A DNA stretch of 64,000 bases from Mycobacterium sp. URHB0044 (lineage in GTDB: Bacteria > Actinomycetota > Actinomycetes > Mycobacteriales > Mycobacteriaceae), in NCBI RefSeq assembly GCF_000620625.1, contig NZ_JIAW01000032.1:1-64000 (forward strand), read 5' to 3'. Positions 1-8,450 of this stretch are shown piece by piece. The position numbers and the translations under genes were made by a program. Under the pieces are notes generated by a model. The model had not been told where the DNA came from and ran no database searches. It saw nothing but the letters and a program-made list of their open reading frames with translations. Position 1 is the first letter of the stretch, and each line of letters begins with the position of its first letter.

Positions 1-554
1 CTGGGGGTTTGGGTGGTGTAGACGCGTCGGTAGCGGCGGGCGTGATCGGACAGTTGGCGGATCAGTAACTCCAGGCGGCCGCCGTCGGCGTCGGGGCGGA
101 AGAACTCGTGGAACCGTTCGTGCGGGACGGTGAAGCGGTCGTAGTCCCGCGCGTCGGCGGCGCGGCGCATCTCGTCGAGCACACTGGTCATCTCGTCGAG
201 TTCGGCCGCGGTCAGCAACGGCACCCGCACGGTCAGCGCCAGCGGTTCCAAGACCAGTCGGGTGGCGTAGAGCTGTTCGAGGTCGCTGGAAGAGAAGTCG
301 GCCACCTGGATGCGGTGATTGTGGCGCGAGACGACCAGTCCTTCGCGCTCCAACATCCGACACGCCTCGCGGATCGGGGAGCGCGACACCCCCAGGTCGC
401 GGGCCAGGTTGGCTTGTGAGACCACCGAGCCCGGCGCCAAGTCCCCGCGCAGGATCCGATCCCGCAACAGGTCGTGCACCGCATCGAGCCCGACGGCTTC
501 CCGACCCGCCTCCGGCGCCGTCACAGAGCCGGACGGTTGCTCCACCATCGCCAT
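1..554 (-). CDS. GntR family transcriptional regulator, FCD subfamily (3' end outside window)
   Basis: DNA-binding repressor with an N-terminal winged helix (about residues 24-88; helix-turn-helix includes SQANLARDLGVSRSPIREA) followed by the first half of an FCD effector domain (from about residue 90, with LYATRLVLEPLA and the HERFHEFF segment that carries FCD metal or ligand residues). The gene runs off the left edge, so the last ~50-60 residues are missing. The start is ATG at 554; ATG at 548 has better spacing from the GAGGGGG ribosome site and is an alternative. It is divergent from the flavin reductase gene at 706, with two CTGTCGACAG palindromes between them, so it probably represses itself and that operon. 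Its first ~55 codons are identical in DNA to the GntR gene at the right edge. FCD regulators usually sense organic acids; the effector is unknown. Confidence 0.93.
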   Translation of the reverse strand, partial: MAMVEQPSGSVTAPEAGREAVGLDAVHDLLRDRILRGDLAPGSVVSQANLARDLGVSRSPIREACRMLEREGLVVSRHNHRIQVADFSSSDLEQLYATRLVLEPLALTVRVPLLTAAELDEMTSVLDEMRRAADARDYDRFTVPHERFHEFFRPDADGGRLELLIRQLSDHARRYRRVYTTQTP

Positions 555-563
555 CACCCCCTC
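391..563 (-). repeat. Left copy of a 173-bp repeat shared with 63826-63998
   Basis: Read on the minus strand, this segment matches 63826-63998 base for base: it covers the ribosome-binding site and first ~55 codons of the GntR/FCD gene. The first difference inside the gene is the third base of a glycine codon at 390/63999. Upstream the two copies stay alignable but imperfect, with shared TTGACA and operator sites. The two copies are inverted relative to each other and lie at the two ends of the window. Confidence 0.9.
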
Positions 564-591
564 TCCGCTCGAAGCATTCACGAACCCGATT

Positions 592-676
592 CTGTCGACA
601 GTTTTAAGGCATGTCAAGCAGAGTGCTGGACGAAACTTCTTGGAAACTGGCCGAGCACCGTCTACTCTGTCGACAG
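592..676. promoter_or_regulatory. Divergent promoter with paired CTGTCGACAG operators
   Basis: Two perfect 10-bp palindromes CTGTCGACAG sit at 592-601 and 667-676, start to start 75 bp apart. The GT-CG-AC core fits the general GntR-family operator form. Leftward, TTGACA (minus strand, about 610-615) with a 17-nt spacer leads to CAGAAT, which overlaps the first operator. Rightward, TTGGAA (640-645) with a 17-nt spacer leads to TACTCT (663-668), which overlaps the second operator. Each operator thus covers one -10 box, which suggests repression of both directions. The same arrangement recurs at 63713-63797. Confidence 0.75.
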
Positions 677-705
677 ATAAGCGGTACGCGATGCAAGGAG
701 CAGTG

Positions 706-1224
706 ATGGTCGGACCCGAGGCGTTTCGTCTCGCCATGTCCCAGGTCGCGACGCCAGTCGTCGTCGTCACGGTGCTCTCCCAGGAGGGGCCGCACGGCAC
801 CACCGTGGGGGCGTTCACGTCCATATCGCTTGAGCCGCCGATGATCTCAATCGCTCTCGACCGGCAGTCGGATCTGTTGGCCAAGCTGCGGGGCGCACAG
901 CACTTCGGTGTCAACGTGCTGGCAAGTGACCAAACGGCGTTGGCGACCACCTTCAGTAAGAAGGGCCTCGACAAATTCGCGTCCACGGAGTGGCGGCTCG
1001 ATGCGGGACTGCCCAGACTGCCCGGTTGTGCCCTCTGGCTGGTCTGCCGGACGGCGGAGCTCCTCGAGGGCGGCGACCACTTGGTGGTGCTCGGAATTGC
1101 CGAACACGCTGAAGTCGATCGGCGGTCGCCGTTGGTCTATCACGACCGCGCCTTCTCAACCGTCGGGTCCATCGACCCCGACGTCTCCGTCGGTGGATCT
1201 CTCGTGCGAGGCGAACCGTCGTGA
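706..1224 (+). CDS. Flavin reductase domain protein (NAD(P)H:FMN/FAD oxidoreductase type)
   Basis: 172-residue single-domain protein of the flavin-reductase-like FMN-binding family (HpaC/HsaB/NtaB-like). Recognisable are the N-terminal FRLAMSQVATPVVVVT strand, the TVGAFTSISLEPPMISIAL flavin-binding segment and GVNVLASDQ. Such proteins supply reduced flavin to two-component monooxygenases. ATG 706 is chosen because AAGGAG (695-700) lies 5 nt upstream; an upstream in-frame ATG at 691 lacks this. It is first in the operon under the CTGTCGACAG operators, and its stop overlaps the GTG of the next gene. No obvious two-component oxygenase subunit lies next to it in this window, so its partner may be beyond the left edge. 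Substrate flavin cannot be read from sequence. Confidence 0.85.
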   Translation: MVGPEAFRLAMSQVATPVVVVTVLSQEGPHGTTVGAFTSISLEPPMISIALDRQSDLLAKLRGAQHFGVNVLASDQTALATTFSKKGLDKFASTEWRLDAGLPRLPGCALWLVCRTAELLEGGDHLVVLGIAEHAEVDRRSPLVYHDRAFSTVGSIDPDVSVGGSLVRGEPS

Positions 1225-2255
1225 TCACGAAGGAACGTCCCAGCGTGGCGCTTCAGTCACCGCAAGCCGACGGCGCGGCTGACAGAGTCCGGCGCGCGAT
1301 CGCTGCGATGGCGGCCGGGCGCGCTGTGGTGGTGGTCGACCACGCTCGCGCCCACGGCAGTGTGACGTTCGCCGCGAGCCATGCGACGCCGCGGCTCGTC
1401 GCGTTCGCGGTCCGGCACACTTCGGGCTTCATCCGCACCGCGCTCACCGGCGAGGCATGCGATCGCCTCGATCTACCGCCGATGCAGCGCGGCGGTGACG
1501 GCTCGGAGCCGGGCGCATACCGCGTCACCGTCGATCTGCTGGGTGCGGGAACCGGGATCTCCGCCGCGGACCGCGCACGTACCATCGCGGCTCTCGCCTC
1601 GCCAGAGCTGGCCGCCGCGCACTTCTGCCGGCCGGGTCACGTCGTGCCGGTGCAGGTGGACGCCGGCGGCGTGTTGCGCAGGCCATGGACGGCCGAGGCC
1701 ACCGTGGATCTCGCGCGCCTGGCGGGACTCCCCGCCGCAGGCGCCTTCAGCGAACTCGTTTCGGAGGAGCGAGCAGTCGAGTTGGCCGGTGGCGACGAAC
1801 TCGATCAATTTGCGGCCGAGCATGGACTCCCACTTGTCTCGATCGCCGATCTGATCACCTTCCGGCGCCGGAACGAGCCGCAAGTCCGGCGTGCAGCGGT
1901 TACGCCGATTCCCACCGAGCACGGGATGATGCGAGTCATCGGTTACGAGAGCGTCCATACCGGGGCCGAATACAGCTGCGTGGTCTCGGGAGAAGTGGAA
2001 GGCAAGTACGACGTTCCGGTGTACGTCCACACCGAGCACCCGTCCGCCGCCCGCGATCGAGACCTGCACGATGCGATGAGTGGAATCGCCGCTGAGGGCC
2101 AGGGTGTCGTCATCCACGCCGGATCATCCACCTCGGACGACGAAACGGTTGCCGTGCTGGCCGAACTGGGCGTGCGATCCTTTCGACTCATCTCACGCGG
2201 ACGTGGTGTTCAAGAATTCGCACGTCCGCTAGCGCCGCTGAGTACCAGATCTTGA
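1221..2255 (+). CDS. Degenerate RibBA-like protein (DHBP synthase plus GTP cyclohydrolase II-like domains)
   Basis: 344 residues. Residues ~20-215 align with 3,4-dihydroxy-2-butanone-4-phosphate synthase: RHTSG, GISAADRARTI, RPGHVVPVQ, EATVDLARLAGL and SIADLITFRR are kept. The acidic metal site normally written DDEDRENEGD is here VDHARAHGSV, and the metal-binding His of the usual GGHTEA is lost (RPWTAEA). The C-terminal part (~230-340) resembles GTP cyclohydrolase II (EHGMMRVIGYES, VHTEHPSA) but lacks the zinc cysteines and is shortened. Both active sites therefore look dead. It starts at GTG 1221, overlapping the flavin reductase stop (GTGA), so the two are translationally coupled. A flavin-handling or partner role is possible but unproven. 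A 14-bp palindrome (2246-2259) spans the stop codon. Confidence 0.75.
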   Translation: MITKERPSVALQSPQADGAADRVRRAIAAMAAGRAVVVVDHARAHGSVTFAASHATPRLVAFAVRHTSGFIRTALTGEACDRLDLPPMQRGGDGSEPGAYRVTVDLLGAGTGISAADRARTIAALASPELAAAHFCRPGHVVPVQVDAGGVLRRPWTAEATVDLARLAGLPAAGAFSELVSEERAVELAGGDELDQFAAEHGLPLVSIADLITFRRRNEPQVRRAAVTPIPTEHGMMRVIGYESVHTGAEYSCVVSGEVEGKYDVPVYVHTEHPSAARDRDLHDAMSGIAAEGQGVVIHAGSSTSDDETVAVLAELGVRSFRLISRGRGVQEFARPLAPLSTRS

Positions 2256-2332
2256 TCTGACGCCCCTGCGACGGATTCGTGGCAGTCGGCCCGCCTGTTT
2301 TGCACGTTTCGACAACGAAGGAATGACGACGA

Positions 2333-4060
2333 ATGAACACCGCCCTGCTGACGGGTACGACGCAATCCCCACGGCCGCAATGGTCGTCGATGTCGACGAG
2401 CCGCTATCTCGCCGAGGCGCTCCGAACCTATGGTGTGACGCATTTCTTCCACGTACCGGTCATCGTCCCTGCCGCAATGCGCGAGATGGTGGATATCGGT
2501 GTAACCCCGGTCATGACGCACGGCGAGAAGGCTGCGGCATACATGGCCGACGGCTATGCGCGAGCCAGCGGTCGAGTTGGCGTGTGCGGCGCCCAGGCCA
2601 TCGGTGGCACGAATCTTGCTGCGGGCCTGCGTGATGCGTTTATGGCGCGGATTCCGATCGTTGCGCTAACGGGTGGCAAGCGCATCGAAAACCAGTATCG
2701 GGGCCAGTATCAGGAAATCGATGACATGCCGATCTTCGAGGCGATCACCAAGTTCAACGGGACCGTCTGGTCGCCGGACCGGCTACCCGACATGCTCGGC
2801 AGCGCCTTTCGTGCTGCCACCACGAGCGCGCCGGCGCCGGTACACCTCGAACTCAGCGGGATGTTAGGCGAGATCGGCACAGCGGGAGAGGTAACGGCTC
2901 CGCCGCCGGATGGGCGCTTCGGACGTTATCCGGCGGTCCGACCGCCGGCGCCGCCCGAGGATGTTCGGGCAGCCGTGGAGGCGCTCGCGTTGGCCGATCG
3001 ACCGGTGATCGTCGCCGGCGGTGGCGCCCGCACGTCGGGCGCGGGAGAAGAACTGTTGGCGCTGGCGCGGCGCTGGAGCGCTCCGATCGTCACGGGCATG
3101 AACGCCAAGGGCATTGTGGCCGAGAACGATCCGCTGGCGCTGGGGGTGGTCGGGGAGTATTCGACGACTGCGGCCAATCGCGCCGTCTATGAGGCCGACC
3201 TCGTCGTGTATGTCGGGAGCCAGACGGGTGGCCTTGTTACACACAACTTCTCGGTACCGGCCGTCGACGCCCGCGTGGTCCACATCGACATCGACCCACT
3301 CAACCTGTCTCGCAACTTTCCGCACTCGGTGGGTGTGCTCGGTGACGCCCGCACCGTCCTGCGTCAGCTATTGGAGTTCGACGGCGGCCGTGCATCGCGG
3401 TCGGTCTGGTTGGACCGCGTCGCAGGCATGAGGGACGAGTGGCTGGCGCAGGTCGCCCCGGCCGAGACGTCTCAGAAGACGCCGATGACACCGCAGCGTC
3501 TCGCGCGTGAACTGGCCGACGCGCTTCCCGACGACGGCATCCTGGTGACCGACACCGGCCACGCCGCATCATGGCTGTCGCAGAACCTGCGGTCGCGGTC
3601 GGCGAATCAGTCGTTCCTGCGCTCGCACGGATCCCTTGGGTGGGGCTTTCCCGCGTCACTCGGCGCGAAGTGCGCGATGCCCGACCGCCCGGTGGTCTGC
3701 TTCACCGGCGACGGCGGCTTCTACTACCACCTTTCCGAGCTGGAAACCGCGGTGCGCTACGAGCTGCCCGTGGTGGTCGTGGTCAACAACAACGCGTCGC
3801 TCAACCAAGAGCAGGTTTTGTGGCAGGGCAATCCTGCCTTCGACCATCTCTGGCGGATGCGCTCGGCCGACTTCACCGCGGTGGCGGAGGCATTCGGATG
3901 TCAGGGCATTCGCGTGGAGAATCCGGCCGACGTCGGCGACGCGGTGCGTTCGGCGCTGGCTTCTGGGCAGCCCACGGTCATCGAAGCGATCAGTGATGAC
4001 GCGGAGATGGCGGTCCCCGCCTGGGGGCCTGCGGGCAGCACGGGCATGTACGCCTACTGA
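2333..4060 (+). CDS. Thiamine diphosphate-dependent enzyme (acetolactate synthase / benzoylformate decarboxylase-like)
   Basis: 575 residues, three-domain ThDP enzyme. The N-terminal PYR domain carries the cofactor-activating glutamate (MTHGEKAAAYMADGYAR, E65). The middle nucleotide-like domain has RPVIVAGGGA and VVHIDIDP. The C-terminal PP domain has the GDG...NN cofactor motif (about residues 458-487, GDGGFYYHLSELETA...NNN). Family members decarboxylate 2-oxo acids or cleave/form C-C bonds next to a carbonyl; the exact reaction is not clear. ATG 2333 follows GAAGGA by 10 nt; the ThDP fold really begins near residue 20, so a later ATG (2390) is possible. It sits 77 bp after the RibBA-like gene and 47 bp before a hydrolase, in the same operon. 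An aldehyde product would suit the aldehyde dehydrogenase two genes downstream. Confidence 0.85.
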   Translation: MNTALLTGTTQSPRPQWSSMSTSRYLAEALRTYGVTHFFHVPVIVPAAMREMVDIGVTPVMTHGEKAAAYMADGYARASGRVGVCGAQAIGGTNLAAGLRDAFMARIPIVALTGGKRIENQYRGQYQEIDDMPIFEAITKFNGTVWSPDRLPDMLGSAFRAATTSAPAPVHLELSGMLGEIGTAGEVTAPPPDGRFGRYPAVRPPAPPEDVRAAVEALALADRPVIVAGGGARTSGAGEELLALARRWSAPIVTGMNAKGIVAENDPLALGVVGEYSTTAANRAVYEADLVVYVGSQTGGLVTHNFSVPAVDARVVHIDIDPLNLSRNFPHSVGVLGDARTVLRQLLEFDGGRASRSVWLDRVAGMRDEWLAQVAPAETSQKTPMTPQRLARELADALPDDGILVTDTGHAASWLSQNLRSRSANQSFLRSHGSLGWGFPASLGAKCAMPDRPVVCFTGDGGFYYHLSELETAVRYELPVVVVVNNNASLNQEQVLWQGNPAFDHLWRMRSADFTAVAEAFGCQGIRVENPADVGDAVRSALASGQPTVIEAISDDAEMAVPAWGPAGSTGMYAY

Positions 4061-4107
4061 TCGCGCCGCGCCATCAGAACACTCATCCAATTGATAATGG
4101 AGGCAAC

Positions 4108-5337
4108 GTGATTCCCAAGGTAAACGTCTCGCCAGATCTGATCAGTGGAGACGTCGACGAGGGTTATGGGAAGGTAGCCGACGTCTTCCGCCGCAACTTC
4201 GACGCCGGCAAGGAGATCGGCGCGGCGGTCGCCGTCTACCGCGACGGATGCAAGGTCGTCGATCTGTGGGGCGGTTATCGCGACGGCAGTACTCAAGCGC
4301 CCTGGGAGGAGGACACCATCGCCCTGGTGTTTTCGACCACGAAAGGCGTTGCGTCGCTTGCTGTCGCGGTGGCTGTCTCTCGCGGCTTGCTGTCGTATGA
4401 CGCCAAAGTCGCCGACTACTGGCCGGAGTTCGCACAGGCTGGCAAAGAAGGCATTACGGTGCGGCAACTCCTGTCACATCAAGCCGGACTGCCCTTCTTG
4501 AAGCCCACTCTGACGCGCCATGACTTGGCCAACCCCACACGCATGACGGCGAAGCTCGAGGCGCAGCGCCCGGTGTGGAGTCCCGGAACCAGGCAGGGTT
4601 ACCATGCCATCACACTGGGGTGGTACACCGGGGAGTTGATCCGTCGAACAGACCCCGAAGGGCGGTCATTCGGCCAGTTCTTCGCCGACGAGGTCGCCAA
4701 GCCACTGGATTTGGACTACTACATCGGTCTGCCCGCCTCGGTGGACCGCGACCGCGTGGCAAAGTTACACATACCCTCCAAGCTGCAGTCGATGCTGCAC
4801 CTCTATGCGCTGCCCCCGGGTCTCATTGCCGCGTCGCTCAATCCGTTCGGTATGACTGCGGACGCTCTCACCGTCATCGAAGGGGTCCATGCCCCGTCGG
4901 AGGACTTCAATGGCGAGTATCTGCGGGCGATTGAAATGCCCGCGGGCAACGGCATTGGTACTGCCCGGTCGATCGCCAAACTGTATGGCAGCGCGGCGAC
5001 CGGTGGTTCTGAGCTCGGCCTTACCCCAGATACCCTCAACGCGCTGAAGGCACCTGCGATACCGCCGACCAACGGGCTCCGCGACAAGGTGGTCAATCTG
5101 GACATGAAATTCGCACTGGGCTTCAGCAAACCGGACCGGCACTTCGTATTCGGTTCTTCGGACACTGCTTTCGGAACAGCTGGACTGGGCGGCTCGGGCG
5201 GATTCGCTGATCCCGACACCGGCGTCGGATTCTCCTACGTGATGAACAAGATGGGTTTCCACTTCTTCGATCCGCGGCAAGCCGCCCTGCGGGATGCGCT
5301 ATTTCACGACGTCTTGGGGTCCAGGCACCAAAGCTGA
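4108..5337 (+). CDS. Serine hydrolase of the class C beta-lactamase / EstB esterase family
   Basis: 409 residues. The SxxK nucleophile motif is S76-T-T-K79 in ALVFSTTKGVASL. The Tyr motif appears in a Y-x-N-like form in GYHAITLGWYTGELIRR, as in mycobacterial EstB-type carboxylesterases. The C-terminal GLGGSGGFADPDTGVGFSYVMN segment matches the usual GGxGG region of the family. No signal peptide is seen, so it is probably a cytosolic esterase or lactonase rather than a true beta-lactamase. GTG 4108 is preceded by GGAGG at about 4099-4103. It lies within the GntR-controlled operon between the ThDP enzyme and the aldehyde dehydrogenase. An ester or lactone intermediate is a reasonable substrate guess. 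Confidence 0.85.
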   Translation: MIPKVNVSPDLISGDVDEGYGKVADVFRRNFDAGKEIGAAVAVYRDGCKVVDLWGGYRDGSTQAPWEEDTIALVFSTTKGVASLAVAVAVSRGLLSYDAKVADYWPEFAQAGKEGITVRQLLSHQAGLPFLKPTLTRHDLANPTRMTAKLEAQRPVWSPGTRQGYHAITLGWYTGELIRRTDPEGRSFGQFFADEVAKPLDLDYYIGLPASVDRDRVAKLHIPSKLQSMLHLYALPPGLIAASLNPFGMTADALTVIEGVHAPSEDFNGEYLRAIEMPAGNGIGTARSIAKLYGSAATGGSELGLTPDTLNALKAPAIPPTNGLRDKVVNLDMKFALGFSKPDRHFVFGSSDTAFGTAGLGGSGGFADPDTGVGFSYVMNKMGFHFFDPRQAALRDALFHDVLGSRHQS

Positions 5338-5389
5338 TTCCGATTCCAGCCCGACACCGACGACCCGGCAAACTCCAGGAGACACAACG

Positions 5390-6886
5390 ATGACCACGGC
5401 AGTCAAAGACGCTCGTTTACGGCCGGAGGTACAGCAGTTTCTCGCTACCAGCAAGAAACTGTTGATCAACGGAGAATGGGTGCAGGCCCGATCCGGGCGC
5501 ACATTTCCCACCTTCGATCCCGCGACGGGGGAGAAGTTGACCGATGTAGCGCATGCCGACGTCGCCGACGTGGATGCGGCGGTGCAGGCTGCGCGCTCGG
5601 CATTCGAAGGGCCATGGTCGAGGATGAAGGCGAATCAGCGCGAGCGGTTGATCTGGCGGATCGGCGACCTCCTGTCGGAACGAGCGACGATGTTTGGTCA
5701 GCTCGAATCGCTCGACAACGGCAAATCGGCGCTAGTTGCGGAAGTCGTGGATACCGCCTGGTCGGCTGACGTGTTCCGCTACTACGCCGGCTGGGCAACG
5801 AAGATCGAAGGGTCGACGGTCAACGTGTCGATGCCGTTCGCAGAGGGGGATTTTCACGCCTACACGCTGCGCGAGCCGGTCGGAGTGTGTGGACAGATCG
5901 TGCCCTGGAACTTCCCGTTGCTGATGGCGACGTTCAAGATCGCGCCCGCCCTGGCGGCCGGTAACACCGTGGTGCTCAAACCCGCGGAGGAGACTCCGTT
6001 GACAGCGCTGTTGCTTGGCGAGCTCTTCGAGGAGGCGGGATTCCCGCCCGGCGTCGTCAACATCGTGACGGGCCACGGCGACGCAGGCGCCGCGCTGGCT
6101 GCACATCCGGGGGTGGACAAGGTGGCCTTCACCGGCTCGACCGAGGTCGGCAAGCTCATCGTCGATGCTGCGAAGGGAAACCTCAAGAAGGTCTCGCTGG
6201 AACTGGGCGGTAAGAGTCCGAACATCGTGTTCGCCGATGCAGATTTCGACCTGGCCGTCGCGGGATCGCTCAACGCCTGGTTGTTCAACCATGGTCAGTC
6301 GTGTGTCGCGGGCACTCGATTGTTCGTCGAGGAAACCATCTTCGATGACTTCACCGCAGCCGTCGCGGATGCCGCCGCACAGGTGAAGATCGGTTCCGGC
6401 CTCGACCCAGATACACAGCTGGGACCGTTGGCCTCCCAGGAGCAGTTCGACCGCGTCACCGCCTACCTTCAGGCCGGCCTGCGCGACGGTGCTCGGGCAC
6501 TGACTGGCGGTCGCCGCCACGGTGACAGCGGATTCTTCGTCGAACCAACGGTTTTCGTCGATGTCAAGCCGTCGTTCTCCGTGGTTCGTGAAGAAATCTT
6601 CGGCCCCGTGGTAGTTGCTCTTCCGTTCGGTTCGGAAGACGAAGCGATCGCTGCCGCCAACGACTCGCAGTTCGGGCTGGCCTCCGGCGTCTGGACCCGT
6701 GACATTTCAAAGGCACACCGAGTGGCCAAGAGACTTCATGCCGGCTCGGTCTGGGTCAATCAGTACAACGGCTTCGACACCGCGCTGCCGTTCGGCGGCT
6801 ACAAGCAATCGGGTTGGGGACGCGAACTCGGTGCCACCGCGCTGGATCTGTACACGCAGACCAAGGCGGTCAACGTCGCTCTCTGA
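5390..6886 (+). CDS. Aldehyde dehydrogenase (NAD(P)+-dependent)
   Basis: 498 residues, full-length ALDH superfamily enzyme that oxidises an aldehyde to its acid. Visible motifs are VPWNFPLLMA, the cofactor FTGSTEVGK, the general-base glutamate in LELGGKSPN, the catalytic cysteine in GQSCVAGTR, and EEIFGPVV and PFGGYKQSGWGRE near the end. ATG 5390 is chosen because AGGAG (5377-5381) precedes it by 8 nt and the protein then starts at the usual distance from LLINGEWVQA; an open frame extends upstream but without a ribosome site. It is the last gene before the TetR unit, 52 bp after the hydrolase. The aldehyde may come from the ThDP enzyme. Confidence 0.93.
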   Translation: MTTAVKDARLRPEVQQFLATSKKLLINGEWVQARSGRTFPTFDPATGEKLTDVAHADVADVDAAVQAARSAFEGPWSRMKANQRERLIWRIGDLLSERATMFGQLESLDNGKSALVAEVVDTAWSADVFRYYAGWATKIEGSTVNVSMPFAEGDFHAYTLREPVGVCGQIVPWNFPLLMATFKIAPALAAGNTVVLKPAEETPLTALLLGELFEEAGFPPGVVNIVTGHGDAGAALAAHPGVDKVAFTGSTEVGKLIVDAAKGNLKKVSLELGGKSPNIVFADADFDLAVAGSLNAWLFNHGQSCVAGTRLFVEETIFDDFTAAVADAAAQVKIGSGLDPDTQLGPLASQEQFDRVTAYLQAGLRDGARALTGGRRHGDSGFFVEPTVFVDVKPSFSVVREEIFGPVVVALPFGSEDEAIAAANDSQFGLASGVWTRDISKAHRVAKRLHAGSVWVNQYNGFDTALPFGGYKQSGWGRELGATALDLYTQTKAVNVAL

Positions 6887-7062
6887 CCGTGACGCGGAGG
6901 ACGAAGCGCACGGACGCCACGCCGGTGTGCAGGTAATCGGACTCCGCCCTCGCCAGGCTGGCGGCGTTATCGGCATCGGAACGCTGCGATGGTGGACGAG
7001 CGACTGCAGAAGCCACTGACCCGATGGGCCTTCGTCTCGCTGGCGGCTGAGACAATGAGTCG

Positions 7063-7665
7063 ATGACGACCGATGCGCCGGGGGATGAGTCGAAGTCGAC
7101 GGTCAATAGTGCCGCCGTGCGTGACGTGGCGCTGACGTTGTTTGCCGACCGGGGATATCACGGCACCGCGGTCAGCCAGATGGCGAGCCAGCTTGGCATC
7201 CGCACGCCGAGTCTCTACAACCACATGCGTTCCAAGCAAGACCTGCTGCGCGACATCGTCATCCAGACGACCGAGGAGGTCTGGGCAGACTACGAGAAGG
7301 CCGTCGACGGTGTGGATGATGTCGTGGAGCGACTGCGGCGCGCGGCACGGGTGTATGCGTTGCGGCACGCCACCCACCGTCGCGAGGCGCTGATTGTCAA
7401 CCGGGACATCGCCAGCCTGGAGGAACCGGCTCGTTCGCACGTGCTGGAGTTGCGCCGTCGCCATGCGCGGGCGATCCAGGGCTTGATCGACGACGGTGTC
7501 GAGCGCGGGCACTTCAGTGAGCAAGCGTCGGCCATCGCGGCGTTCGCGATCCTCGAGATGTGCGTGAGCATCGCCCGTTGGTTCCGCGACGATGCACCGC
7601 TATCCGCACAGCAGGTGGCGGAGAAGTACAGCGAGTTCGCCCTGCGCATCGCCGGACACAGCTGA
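7063..7665 (+). CDS. TetR/AcrR family transcriptional regulator
   Basis: 200 residues. The N-terminal TetR helix-turn-helix (about 18-62) reads VALTLFADRGYHGTAV...SLYNHMRSKQDLL; the C-terminal all-helical ligand domain fills the rest. The ATG at 7063 is only 6 nt after a -10-like GACAAT (7051-7056) and has no clear ribosome site, which suggests a leaderless mRNA as is common in mycobacteria. The 176 bp between the previous gene and this one hold nothing else recognisable. Immediately downstream lies a perfect inverted repeat (7721-7736) at the promoter of a 14-gene operon, so this protein most likely represses that operon. The ligand may be a CoA thioester, as in related catabolic TetR repressors, but this is a guess. 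Confidence 0.92.
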   Translation: MTTDAPGDESKSTVNSAAVRDVALTLFADRGYHGTAVSQMASQLGIRTPSLYNHMRSKQDLLRDIVIQTTEEVWADYEKAVDGVDDVVERLRRAARVYALRHATHRREALIVNRDIASLEEPARSHVLELRRRHARAIQGLIDDGVERGHFSEQASAIAAFAILEMCVSIARWFRDDAPLSAQQVAEKYSEFALRIAGHS

Positions 7666-7686
7666 CGCACTCCCGCTAGGAGGCAG

Positions 7687-7736
7687 TTGACGTGCGCCGC
7701 CGCCGACCGGTAGCGTGCTAACTAACGCTCGTTAGT
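7687..7736 (+). promoter_or_regulatory. Promoter and TetR-type palindromic operator of the 7749-21301 operon
   Basis: TTGACG (7687-7692), an 18-nt spacer and TAGCGT (7711-7716) form a plausible promoter. Directly after the -10 box, ACTAACG-CT-CGTTAGT (7721-7736) is a perfect 7+2+7 inverted repeat that would cover the transcription start, a classic repressor site. It lies between the TetR gene and the first gene of the operon it would control. Confidence 0.75.
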
Positions 7737-7748
7737 AAGGTGACTCTC

Positions 7749-8450
7749 ATGGATTTGACCAACAGCTTCACCGTGAACCTGCCGGTTGAAGACACCTGGA
7801 AGGTGCTCACCGACCTGGAGCGGGTCGTCCCGTGCCTGCCAGGCGCAGTCCTACTCGGCGTGGACGGCGATGCCTACCGCGGTGCGGTGAAGATCAAGGT
7901 CGGTCCGGTGACGGCGCAGTACCAGGGCGTCGCCCGTTTCGTCGAGAAGGACGATCAGGCCATGCGGGCGGTGATCCGCGCCGAGGGTAAGGACGTCGGC
8001 GGCCAGGGCACCGCCGCCGCCACCGTGACGGCGGTCCTCACCGAGCAGGGCCAGGGAACACAGGTCGACCTCCGCACCGATCTGAGCTTGTCCGGCCGGG
8101 CCGCTCAGTTCGGGCGCGGCGTGGTCGCAGACGTCACCAACAAGTTGATCGGTCAGTTCGTCCGACGGCTGGAGGCCGAAGTCGCCTCGGGGACAACGCA
8201 AGCGGCCGGAAGACCGAACCCCGTCTCCTTGGCTGACGTCGAGCCGCTCGACGTGATGTCGAGCATGGGCGGGACGATCGCAAGGAGGATGATACCCATC
8301 TTGGCCGGCCTTTTCGCCGCGATACTGGGGATTGTCTTGGCGCGCAAGGCGACCCGAAGAGCCGTTCCGGTATCCCCGCCAACAGTCATCAATCTGACCC
8401 TCCCGGCGTCGTTTCGCCGGTGGGATTTCGAGGAGGCGACATCGTCATGA
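7749..8450 (+). CDS. CoxG-like SRPBCC protein with C-terminal membrane anchor
   Basis: 233 residues. The first ~145 residues match the CoxG/SRPBCC fold (FTVNLPVEDTWKVLTDLERVVPCLPGA, and the closing GRGVVADVTNKLIGQFVRRLEAEV). CoxG proteins tether or help assemble CO-dehydrogenase-type molybdenum hydroxylases. A linker follows, then a hydrophobic helix of ~20 residues (IPILAGLFAAILGIVLA) and a basic tail, as in membrane-anchored CoxG. Molybdenum hydroxylase subunits follow in the same operon (12515, 15585, 16400), which supports this role. ATG 7749 is preceded by AAGG (7737-7740); a GTG at 7740 overlaps that site and is less likely. The stop overlaps the next start (ATGA). Confidence 0.85.
   Translation: MDLTNSFTVNLPVEDTWKVLTDLERVVPCLPGAVLLGVDGDAYRGAVKIKVGPVTAQYQGVARFVEKDDQAMRAVIRAEGKDVGGQGTAAATVTAVLTEQGQGTQVDLRTDLSLSGRAAQFGRGVVADVTNKLIGQFVRRLEAEVASGTTQAAGRPNPVSLADVEPLDVMSSMGGTIARRMIPILAGLFAAILGIVLARKATRRAVPVSPPTVINLTLPASFRRWDFEEATSS

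Noticed and set aside
319..705. Upstream extension of the flavin reductase reading frame to 319
   Set aside because: The extension crosses the divergent promoter and runs antisense through the GntR gene; the start at 706 has a ribosome site.
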